Below, one piece after another: positions 50,455-59,376 of a stretch of DNA of 64,000 bases. The DNA lies in NCBI GenBank assembly GCA_020002185.1, contig CM034543.1, positions 1,603,033-1,667,032 on the forward strand, in the 5' to 3' direction. Origin of the DNA: Paraescarpia echinospica (Eukaryota > Annelida > Polychaeta > Sabellida > Siboglinidae). Below the pieces are notes generated by a model, which saw only the letters and a list, made by a program, of their open reading frames with translations, was not told where the DNA came from and made no database searches. A program made the translations under genes and the position numbers. Position 1 is the stretch's first letter, and each line of letters opens with the position of its first letter.

Positions 50455-50583
50455 TAGTAGTAGTAGTGCATCGGTCGTAAAGAGCTTTACCTCGGCGGGG
50501 TCGCCTACGAAAAAAAAAAGCGACGATACATAAGGCCGACCGGCAATGCGGCGCCGGACAATAAGGGGAGGCGCCGTCGAACG
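50353..50583 (+). repeat. Duplicated basic-tail coding segment
   Basis: 50353-50424 (basic C-terminal tail of the pVI-like gene) recurs as a diverged copy at 50510-50583, between the gene's stop and the major capsid start. The second copy holds an a-run of about ten and a TAA, so it is non-coding now. Confidence 0.75.
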
Positions 50584-50599
50584 AAGCAGACGTAGTAGG

Positions 50600-51881
50600 A
50601 TGGCGTTCGTGCATCGGCAGTCGTGCGAGGGCGTAAAGTCCGAACTGGACCTGTTCAGCGTGCCGACGACGCAGACGAGCATCGAGAGCGGCCAGTGGAT
50701 CGATCACCAGCCGCTGACGGCCATCGACGCTGGCGGCCCTATCGAGTTTCTCATTCCGGGATCCGGAGACGACTATCTGGACCTGTCGTCCGTTAGACTG
50801 TACGTGCGCGCCAAGGTGGTGAAGGGGGACGGTACCGCACTCGCGAACGACAGCGTCGTGGCGCCCGTCAACAATTTCCTGCATTCGATGTTCAGTCAGG
50901 TCGACGTGACGCTGAACGGCACGCTCTTGACGCCGTCGTCGAATACGTATCCGTTTCGGGCCTACCTCGAGACCCTGCTCAGTTACGGGCCCGTCGCCAA
51001 AAAGTCGCAGCTCGAGGCCGACCTGTGGTGTAAGGACACCGCCGGGCGCATGGAGGCGACCAACAACAACAACGGCGGGTTCGCGCATCGGCACGATTTC
51101 GTACACGCTAGCCGCGAGTTCGACATGATAGGGCGCCTGCACATCGACGTGCTCATGCAAAACCGGTGCCTGGTGAACGGCGTCGACCTGAAGATGCGAC
51201 TGGTGCGAAGCAAGGACGCCTTCGCGCTCATGGGCGACGTCGTCGATCCGGGGTTCAAGATCGTTCTGCTGGTGGCCTACCTGCAGGCGCGCAAGGTCAA
51301 GTTGAACCCGGCCGTCCAGCTCGGCCACATCAAGGCGCTGACGCACGCGATGGCCAAGTATCCGATGCGCCGTGTCGACTGCAAGGTGTTCTCGATACCG
51401 CAGGGTACGATGTCGCACACGCACGAGAACGTCTATCTGGGGACGCTCCCGAGACACGTGTTCATGTGCCTGATCGACAACGACGCCTACAACGGGGCCT
51501 ACGATAAAAACCCGTTCAACGCGAACCACAACGACATAAACTTCTTCGCCCTCTACGTCGACGGACGCCAGGTGCCGAGCAAGCCGCTGCAGCCGGACTT
51601 CGCGCATCGGCGCTACATCCGAAGCTATATGAACCTGTTCGCCGCGACGGGGAATGCGTACGAGGACGAGGGGTTCGATGTGACGCGCGGCGAGTTCGGC
51701 AGCGGCTACACCATATTCGGCTTCGACCTGTCGCCCGACTGCTGCGACGGCGAACACTTCAACGTCGTGCGTACGGGGAACCTGCGCGCCGAGATCCACT
51801 TCGGTGAACGTCGTCGTGTACGGGGAGTTCGAGACGGTGCTCGAAATCGACAAGAACCGGAACGTCGTGTACGACTTCTGA
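50600..51881 (+). pseudogene. Major capsid protein (double jelly-roll), frameshifted near the C-terminus
   Basis: The start chosen is the ATG at 50600 (MAFVH), because the family begins with this and the 18 codons upstream belong to the duplicated tail. Recognisable blocks are VKSELDLFSVPTTQTSI, DDYLDLSSVRLYVRAK, VNNFLHSMFSQVDVTLNG, YPFRAYLETLLSYG, MGDVVDPGFK and YIRSYMNLF. Together these identify the hexon-like double jelly-roll protein that builds the icosahedral shell. After RAEIHFG (about 51805) the reading leaves the conserved frame, which resumes as VNVVVYGEFETVLEID and ends at TGA 51879-51881. A small deletion or indel at about 51803-51808 separates them. As read, the ORF would continue out of frame to 51901 with a replaced C-terminus, overlapping the protease start. 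Confidence 0.92.
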
Positions 51882-51882
51882 G

Positions 51883-52332
51883 ATGGACACGTTTCAGCTG
51901 ATGCGTCGCCTGGCGATCGACGCGTACACTAAAAACATCGTCGTCGGCGTTGTGCCCAAAGACGAGCTGGCGGGGCGGCGGCTCACCGCCTACCCGACGG
52001 CGTTCGTGTGCAACACCGACGACGGCGACGAACCGGGAGAGCACTTGGTGGCCGTCTACGTGGGCGCCGACCGGCGAGGCGAGTACTTCGATTCGTACGG
52101 CCGTCCGCCGCTGCACGCCGTCTTCCGCGACTTCCTGAACCGCAACTGCGACTCGTGGACGCACAACGACAAGCGACTGCAGAGCGGCGTATCTAACGTG
52201 TGCGGACAATATTGCGTCACCTACCTGCTCTTACGGTGCCGCGGAATGCCGCTAAGCGGCTTCCAGTGCCTGTTCGGCCCCGATAGGGTGGCCAACGACT
52301 GTCTCGTATTCGACTGGCTAAAGCCTCATTGA
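51883..52332 (+). CDS. Adenain-like cysteine protease
   Basis: 149 aa, ATG one base after the conserved capsid stop. It processes capsid precursor proteins during maturation in adenovirus-like systems. Candidate catalytic residues in the usual order are H54 (EHLVAVYV), D70 (EYFDSYG), Q100 and C111 (LQSGVSNVCGQYC). The length is slightly short of typical adenains but complete at both ends. Intact frame. Translation is probably coupled to or independent of the upstream gene by splicing or separate promoters, which the sequence does not resolve. Confidence 0.92.
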   Translation: MDTFQLMRRLAIDAYTKNIVVGVVPKDELAGRRLTAYPTAFVCNTDDGDEPGEHLVAVYVGADRRGEYFDSYGRPPLHAVFRDFLNRNCDSWTHNDKRLQSGVSNVCGQYCVTYLLLRCRGMPLSGFQCLFGPDRVANDCLVFDWLKPH

Positions 52333-52489
52333 ACGCTGCCTATTATCGCTTGTTGTTATTATTAGACGACCGAGAATCCGAACCGACTTTGTCGGACCCG
52401 CCGGTCGCGGGCTCCTCGCCGCGCTAGGCAGGCAAGACCGAAGTAGTGAGGTTGTATTATTGCGCTATCGCTTGCTATTACCGAAGTTA

Positions 52490-52531
52490 AATAAAACGAT
52501 GAAAACTGTACCGAGTGTTCGCATTTTTATT
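52490..52531. terminator. Convergent polyadenylation signals
   Basis: AATAAA on the plus strand at 52490-52495 (for the capsid/protease block) and AATAAA on the minus strand at 52526-52531 (for PolB). The two transcription units end tail to tail with overlapping 3' ends. Confidence 0.65.
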
Positions 52532-52539
52532 CGCACGCA

Positions 52540-52625
52540 TACATACATACATACATAGTCCCCTAGGGGGGTCCCTAGGTAGGGGTCCCTAGGTAGGTCC
52601 CTACCCCTAGGGGGTAGGGAGGGAT
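52540..52625. repeat. CCTAGG-rich repeat between convergent genes
   Basis: tacatacatacat followed by repeated (t)ccctaggtagg/cctagggg units containing several CCTAGG palindromes, so both strands can fold into hairpins. It lies inside the 3' region of the polymerase gene. Confidence 0.8.
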
Positions 52626-52633
52626 GTCCCTCG

Positions 52634-55600
52634 TTATACGAGTATCGGCGCCGTGGTGACGCCGTCGTCGAGCACGCGCCGTTTGGCGTAGAAGTAGCTC
52701 AACGCCGCGCGCTCCTGAACGTACGTCAGCACGGACGACTCCTTCACTTGGAAGCCGCGGTTCCGGAAGGCGTCCTTGTCGACATCGTTCTGACGCTTGC
52801 TCAGCCCCTTCGTACTATACTTGTCGCCGCCGTCGTCGCCGCCGAAACAGTAGTACGTCTTGCTGCAGAGCGCGACGATTCCGCGGCCGGACCATTCCTC
52901 TTTGAAGAGACCCGGCGTTCGCTTGTCGTACCGGCGCCGACGCGCGCAACACTCGACGGGCGCGTCCCACGCTCGGCCGGCGAGCCGGCACCGCAAGTAC
53001 GCCTCCGCGTGCGCGTCGCAATGTTCCGACGGGAACCACTCGCCGCGGTGTCGAAAGTAGTGTTCGCGCTTGGCCGCCGCCACGAGCTCGTCGAGTCGGC
53101 GCCCCGCGAGGCTCAAATACGCCGAGTCCGTGTCCATCGCGCAGTACTGGAACAGGGGGCGCGGAATGTAGGCGGCGATGAAGTCGTAATAAAACTCCAG
53201 CATGCGCAGTTTGGCGTACTGATAGACGAAGTAGCCGATCTGGATGGGCAGCGCGTACCGGACGGTTCGCTTGTTCAGCGCCACCTCGTAGAGACCGTCG
53301 GGGACGACGACGTCGAGCTGACGGAAGCGACGATTATTGATCAGCGTCGAGGCGCCGGCGGCCGTGCAGAACTTGATGTTGCGGTGCAGGTCGACGCGCG
53401 TGATCGTTTTCCCGTAGGAACTGTTGCCGAGCAGTTTAAACGTGTCGGCGATGATGGCCTTGTCGGGGTCGTCGTCGCCCGCGCGTCGCGCGGCGGAGAC
53501 CGTGTCGCCGAAGCGGCGAAAGCACGCGACCGGCTCGTACTCGACGATCTGGTAGACGCGCTCGACGACGAGGCCGTGCCGCAGATACCACCGCAGTAGC
53601 GGCGTAGCGAGCAGAATCTTGACGCCGAAGAAGCTCCCCACGAGCGTGCGCTGAGGCCGGACGAGGAGGTCGTGCGTTTCGGCGTAGCGACGCATGAACG
53701 GGCTGAGATCGTCGCGCTCGATGTAGGCGTTCTTGAAGATCGGCTGCATCTCGGCGAAGGCGTCGCGCAGCGCCGCCGGAACGGCGATGTCGCACTCGAC
53801 GAGGCCGAACAGCATGCCGTCGAGCACGGCCTTCAGGATCGTCGGCCGCGTCACGGCGCCGTCGCCGGTCCAGCTCCGCGGCGGCGGCGGTCTCGTCACG
53901 CGCCACTGGCACTCCCACATCTCGACGACGGCGACGAAGCGGCGAAGGTAGGCCGTGACGGCGGCCGTCTCGGCGTACAGTTGGCTCATCGGCTTACCGT
54001 TCACCGCGTTCGTCTCCCTCCACGTGCACGGACAGCCGTGGAAGAAGCACCCTTGGAACTGTGGTACGCCGTCCGCGTCGCGCCACACCAGCCGTCGACC
54101 CGGTACTTGCCGACGCGCTTCTCGCGCCCGTTGAGCTGGTGACGTATGTGAGCCCCCGTCCGCGCCATCTCCCACGTCAGCCACTCGACGGCCAGGCGGC
54201 CGTAGCGGTGTACGCGCTCCGGCCGAAAGGCGTTGTCCGCTCGCCGGCGCGTGTACCACCCCGTCGGCATCTCCTGCGTGATCGCCCATAGGTAGAGGCC
54301 GTTTGCATCGGAAGTGCCCCTTCGTCGTCTCGCAGCCGTAGCCCTTCAGAAACCGGGCGTAGCTGACTCCGGGGGCCAGGTAGTTGGTGATGTCCAGGAA
54401 CTTGAGCGTCGCCGTCGCCAGGCACATGAAGTTGTTCTGACGCTTGATCGTGAACGCCGACGAGATGCTCTGCACCGCGTCGGTCATGAACAGGGGCGTC
54501 AGATATTTCTTAACGACGTTCAAGTCGTACTTCCCCGAATTGAAGCCGAGGACGGAGAGGCGGCGCAGGTGCTGCCACAGACGGTCGCCGAGCACCGTGT
54601 ACGGGCTCTTATCGCGCGCCGCCTCCGCCACCGTCGCGTGCGCCCGCCATTCGGCGTCGAGCGCGTCGATCGCCTCGAAGGTCGCGTCGAACGACGTCCG
54701 CAGAGCCGCGCACGCCGCCTCGCTCATGGCCTCCAGGGCGTCGATCAGGCGCTTCGCGAGGTCGCCCGAATCGCCGGACGTCACGAAGCAGCGCGCCGTC
54801 TCGTGCCCGGGGACGTTCGAGGCGACGCTCACGCTGAGTAGCTCGTGTCGCGCGATCCACCGGCATTTGGCGCTGTCCGCCGGCAGATCGTGATCGTCGA
54901 AGTAGCACTCAAAATCGTACGGGTAGTAGCGCAGGCGTTCGTCCACGTAGACGCCCTCGTCCTCCAGCTGCTGAAACACGGACGGCGTCGGATGGCAGAC
55001 GCCGCCGGGAAAGACGTGGCGAATGCCGCCCTCGCACGTCGCCTCGTGACGCCGCAGCCGACTGGCGGTGCGCCACAGCGCATCGCCTCACTTGCCGCAT
55101 CGATACGAACGACAGAACAGCGACACGTCGGCTATGAAGGAATAGTGCGCTTCGAACAGATTGACGCTCATGGTGGTCGGGTAGCGATGGAGGGAGCGGC
55201 GGACCACTTCGGCGGTGGCGTCCTCCGCCGACAGCCGATACACGGTCACATTCGTTTCGAAGGCCGCCTCCACCCGGTCGAGTTCGTTCAGCGGGACGCC
55301 GGCGAACGCGCAGTAGGGTTGGTCGCCGTAGTCGGCGTAGAGCCTTAAGGCGGCGGCCGTCAAATCGTCAGCGCGAAAGTCGGCGCCCCGATGCAGCGCC
55401 AGACAGCGGGAGAGGCACAGGTTGTCGGCGTACGGACGCCCGCTGCGATCGTTCACTAGGCTGACGAGCCCCACGTTGTGGCGCAGATAGGCGGGGAGGG
55501 ACTGCTGACGGGCGCATCCGATAGGATGGTGGATGATGGCGTTGAGGAAGTACGTAACGTTCGTTACCAACTCGGCGATCCACCCCGAGTCGGGGCGCTG

Positions 55601-56194
55601 CGCGATCACGTACTGCAGAACGTCGGGCTGTCGGGTGGCGTCGAGGAAGCGTTCGAATGACGCGGCGTCGGAAACGAGGACGGGCGACTCGAGATAGCGG
55701 CCGCAACAGTTACACGAAGAATGGTAGTAACGTAGTCGGCCCGTCTCCCTGTGCCGCAGAATAAACCCGTACGATAAGTTTATTTTAAAGGCCCGAGTCT
55801 GCGCCTCGAACATCAGTCGTAGTTGGGCTTCGTGCGCAGCCGTATCCCCGTGGCCGGACAAATGGAAATTATACCTAGATTGAACGGGTCCGCGCGCCAC
55901 AGACGTACGGATGCTCGCCCAGTAGTCGCGCACGACGCTCTGTAGGTCGTCGTCGACGACGTCGTCATCGCGACATAAATGGCTATCGGCGTGACCGTCG
56001 AACGGTCGGTTGCATTTTGGACACACCTCAGCGGCGTCGCCGCAAATTCGCAGATGCCGCAACATATTGGCGCGCAGCGCGAACGATCGATCGCATTTCG
56101 GACATACGTATTCATCGCTGCCGCATGTTTTTAGATGCTTCGACAAATGAAAAAGACGGACGAACGATCGATCGCATTTCGGACACACGTGCAT
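52634..56194 (-). pseudogene. Protein-primed type B DNA polymerase with zinc-finger N-terminus, broken
   Basis: One frame of 1187 codons from ATG 56194 to the stop at 52634, with an in-frame TGA at codon 369 (55088-55090). Codons 1-75 hold three C2HC/C2H2-type fingers (C-P-K-C repeated). Codons 100-250 hold a conserved Polinton N-terminal region. Codons 265-368 contain DNLCLSRCLALH and HYSFIAD, resembling an OTU-like fold. The TGA sits at a zinc-binding position of a fourth finger. Downstream are ExoI (YDFECYF, about 54915), ExoII (NSGKYDLN, about 54545), motif B (KLLGNSSYGKT, about 53410-53440) and motif C (MDTDSAY, about 53115-53145). Around 54313-54318 the frame jumps, and the segment between ExoII and motif A, where ExoIII is expected, is missing. 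The motif A region (DANGLYLWA) and the next 75 codons are in another frame until about 54085, where the original frame resumes. The enzyme should be inactive. Confidence 0.93.
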
Positions 56195-56243
56195 CGTCGG
56201 TCTAGGCGGTGCGCTATTAACTACGACGAGGCGCGTCGATGCC

Positions 56244-56254
56244 CCTTATATGGC
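56244..56254 (-). promoter_or_regulatory. TATA-like box for the polymerase gene
   Basis: ccatataagg on the minus strand, about 50 bp upstream of the PolB ATG. Confidence 0.45.
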
Positions 56255-56448
56255 CGCCCTAACGCCCGCTAGGGGCTTTCTAAACGACGGCGGCGGCGGT
56301 TTTCTCCTGGTACAGTAATGTGACAATTGTTATCCGTCAGGTGGCGGCACTGCTGCCCCCGTCGTCCGTGGACCGCCGAGGTGGCGACAGGGGAGCAACG
56401 TGGTGGCCGACAGGTGGCAGCGTCGAGGGATAGTTTTACGTTTGGCAG

Positions 56449-56700
56449 TTCGCCTGTCAGCGGCGCCCGGCGGCAAAGTTTTTGTTTACGTTTTGTAGTA
56501 GAAATTTCGGCTGTCAGCGGCTCCCGGTTCGCCTGTCAGTGGCGCCCGGATACGGCGGCAAAGTTTTTGTTTACGTTTTGTAGTAGAAATTTCGGCTGTC
56601 AGCTACTGGCTCCCCGGTTCGCCTGTCAGGGGCGCCCGGATACGGCGGCAAAGTTTTTTGTTTACGTTTTGTAGTAGAAATTTCGGCTGTCAGCTGCTCC
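56449..56700. repeat. Threefold repeat of about 75-90 bp
   Basis: Three copies starting ttcgcctgtcag and containing ggcggcaaagttttt, tttacgttttgtagtagaaa and tttcggctgtcag (from about 56449, 56526 and 56617). Non-coding; lies between PolB and the 3' region of the accessory minus-strand gene. Confidence 0.9.
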
Positions 56701-56750
56701 CGGAGTGTTTTTTTTTTTGTGAGCAGCAGTTGGACAGGCATTGAATGTCA

Positions 56751-57100
56751 GCAACGTGCGTGTTTTTTTTGGATGGCAACAACAACAGGAGGCGGGAATT
56801 GATTTTCATATGTTTTATTAAGCAGTCTCGTACTACTACTACTACTACATCACCACCACAGTAAGGCTTTATGCCACGGTAAACAGTAAAGAGGCTTTAT
56901 GCCACAGCAGAGTAAATAATAGTTAGCAACGTGCGTGTTTTTTGGATGGCAACAACAACAGGAGGCGGGAATTGATTTTCATACGTTTTATTAAGCAGTC
57001 TCGTACTACTACTACTACTACATCACCACCACAGTAAGGCTTTATGCCACGGTAAACAGTAAAGAGGCTTTATGCCACAGCAGAGTAAATAATAAGGCTT
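56751..57100 (-). repeat. 175-bp tandem duplication with polyadenylation signals
   Basis: Copies begin at 56751 and 56926 (gcaacgtgcgtg). Each has tttta-tt (AATAAA on the minus strand, near 56812 and 56987), a (tac)n tract and repeated ggctttatgccac. As it lies just downstream of the minus-strand gene ending at 57373, it is probably that gene's 3' untranslated region. Confidence 0.75.
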
Positions 57101-57372
57101 TGCGCCTCCAACAACGGCCTATAGCAAAATGTTCATCGCTACTAAGTGTTCGGCGGGGGCTTATGCCACAGCGGAGTAAATAATAACGCTTTAGGGGCGC
57201 ACCAGCGGACTATAGGCAGCCCGATCAAGTTCATCGGCTTTACTATTCAATTTCCTGCTAATGTTCATCGGCGTACCTACTAATAATAATAAGGCTTTAT
57301 GCCATAGCGAAATGCAATGTTCAATTACTAAATGTTCATAGGCAAAAAATTAAGCGTTCGGCGGCGAATACG
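57101..57372. other. Non-coding, ggctttatgcc repeats
   Basis: Contains further scattered ggctttatgcca and atgttcatcgg copies. Probably part of the minus-strand 3' untranslated region. Confidence 0.5.
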
Positions 57373-58988
57373 TCAGACGTCGAGACATGCCCTTTTCAAC
57401 AGGTAATACTGCACGGCGACCTCCAACAGAGCACGGTCGAACGGCGCCGTCCAATCCGTCCCCATGAGCCAGTCGGCCACCTGGCGCATGAGGGCGCCCT
57501 CCGAGGCGCGATCGCCGCGCACGCAACGCTCCTCCAGTACCGAGAGTATACGAATAGCGGGGAGCAACAACGTCTGCTGTAGAAAGCTGTCGAGTGATGT
57601 TGAAAAAAAGCACACATTCGGGGCCGCCACGTTTTCGTACAGAATGTTGTACCGCCGGCTCGGCTTCCTTCCCCTGTAGCCGCACATGTGAACGAAGGGG
57701 CACCCCTCCTCAGGGGGGCACTCACCACATTCTTGGCGCGCGGTGTCCATCACGCGCTCGCTGATTAGCTCGGCAAACGTGGACATCATACAGCGCTGAC
57801 GACCGGCGTACGAGTGCAGAACGCTCCACTCCGAATCGGCCTGAAGCGTGCCCACGATCACAGGGCGTTTGTTGCGTGCCCACGGTATGAAGTCTTCCGA
57901 CGAAACTGACAACACGGCCAGAGGCAGTGGTGACGATGGCACGGCTGCTGCGTCGTCCGCTGTCGCCGCCGGGGTTAATGGCACAGCTGCTGCTTCTTCG
58001 TCTGGCGCCACCAACACCACCACCGGGGTTAATGCAACGTACGTGGGCGTCCCGGCGTCGCTCACCAGGTCGTGCGGTGGCATGGGCTGCGTGTCTTCCG
58101 CCTCAGGCCAGTACGATATCCCTTCTTCTTCTCTCGCCAGCGGTAGAGGATCGTTGGCGCCGGCAAGGCGTGGCGTCGTTTCCTTCTTAGCGCACTTCTC
58201 GGCAGGGGGTGCGCACTCGTCAGCAGCGTCGATAAGTCCGCGCAACGCAGCAGCAATTACAGCGTCCTACAGAAGAATAACCAAAGCAGCAATTACAACG
58301 GTCTACAGAACACTAGCCAAACGTTAGTCATTCAAACGTACACGCCGGCCTCGCTCCCCTTCTTCGTCACGACCCGCGCCTCACGGACCGTATACGTGTC
58401 TAGTATGCCACCCCACACGACCTTGTGCACGGTCAGCTCCAAGACGGTGCCAACCAGGCTCGCCACAAAGCTACTGCGCAACTGGTCGGGCAACAGGCCT
58501 GACACATGATCGGCATTGTAATCGCCTATCGCCGAAATAGCTTCGTCAAACAGGGTGATCCAAATGCCGGCCTCAGTGTCGGCGTCCTTTTCGTCTTCCA
58601 CCAAAACGCGCACCGAAAAATACGTCTTCGCCTTTGCTTGTACACCGTGTACAGCGCACACCCGGCCACCGCTTTCTAGGCCTCTCACTTTGCGCTTGTA
58701 AACCCCACAGCCGATGTACGTGCATTTGCTTTTCCAAGCCACGCCAAAGATTGTTACGGGGGTAACAATCTTATACGTGCCGTCGCACGCCAGCACGAAC
58801 TCTTTCAACGATACCTCGGACGCACTCACCACGGCCTCGAAAGTAGGCGCCACGTCGGCCGTCGGAAGCGCCTTCGCGCTGGCCTCCGACGCCGGCTTCG
58901 TTTTGCCACCAGACGCCACCGTTGGCACCTCCCTCAGCTTGCTGCCCCTCTTTGGCGGTGCCTCTCCGTGCGCGACAGGCGGCGACAT
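57373..58988 (-). CDS. RPA70 DBD-C-like ssDNA-binding protein, probably spliced to a cysteine-rich C-terminal part
   Basis: Exon 1 runs from ATG 58988 to 58344. Residues 1-65 are low complexity. Residues about 85-210 look like the C-terminal OB fold of replication protein A: a zinc-ribbon pattern C89-x4-C94 ... C111-x2-H114, then YFSVRV, IWITLFDEA (143-151), a helical stretch and ELTVHKV ... TYTVREARVV. Such domains bind single-stranded DNA in replication. A 77-nt intron (58343-58267; GT...AG, branch-like gactaac at about 58324) would join it in phase to a 297-codon second part (58266-57373). That part has an acidic/proline/alanine-rich linker, then C-G-E-C-P, a G-C-P-F-V-H-M-C-G cluster and a helical, leucine-rich end; I do not recognise it. 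Without splicing, the first ORF ends at 58332 (218 aa) and the second has no ATG, which supports the intron. Confidence 0.65.
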
Positions 58989-59070
58989 GATCAACAACGC
59001 TCTGCAACACACAAAGTTACTGCAACGGTAGCAACACGACAGCGACGATACTTAGACGTTCTCCTCCCAG

Positions 59071-59088
59071 TCCCTATATAAGCGCTTT
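59071..59088 (-). promoter_or_regulatory. TATA-like element and ATAAGCGCTTT motif, leftward promoter
   Basis: tccctatata directly abuts ATAAGCGCTTT (59078-59088). On the minus strand this is 85-100 bp upstream of the ATG at 58988. The same 11-mer recurs at 59331-59341 in the rightward promoter. Confidence 0.5.
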
Positions 59089-59330
59089 GCACGCGGCCCG
59101 CACGCAGCCCCCGTGAGCGAGTGCACGCGAGCCGCAAAGCAGCCGACTCTTACAAGGTTACTAAAACTGAAAAAATCTCTCGGTCAGCCTAGTGCACTAA
59201 CAGAACGCCACTTTTATTTTCTAATATAAAGCTACCATTAGATTCTCTAGGCCCCACTGACTATTATAGGCCGCTTAGTTTGCTCACATTTCACCTTTAA
59301 CGGCTGTTTTAAAGACATACAAACAGTTAC

Positions 59331-59359
59331 ATAAGCGCTTTATATAAACAGTGACGTCA
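59331..59359 (+). promoter_or_regulatory. Rightward promoter: ATAAGCGCTTT, TATA box and CRE-like site
   Basis: ATAAGCGCTTT (59331-59341) overlaps TATATAAA (59341-59348), followed by a palindromic TGACGTCA (59352-59359), 18 bp before the ATG at 59377. TGACGTCA is the consensus CREB/ATF site. The 59012-59376 spacer is therefore a compact divergent promoter. Confidence 0.6.
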
Positions 59360-59376
59360 GCCCCTTATGTAAGGCT

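Noticed and set aside
50225..51853. 542-codon minus-strand frame opposite the major capsid gene
   Set aside because: GC-rich antisense shadow; the plus strand carries the conserved capsid blocks and this frame has no recognisable motif.
52748..55348. Several plus-strand frames opposite PolB
   Set aside because: Antisense shadows of a GC-rich gene with clear polymerase motifs on the minus strand.
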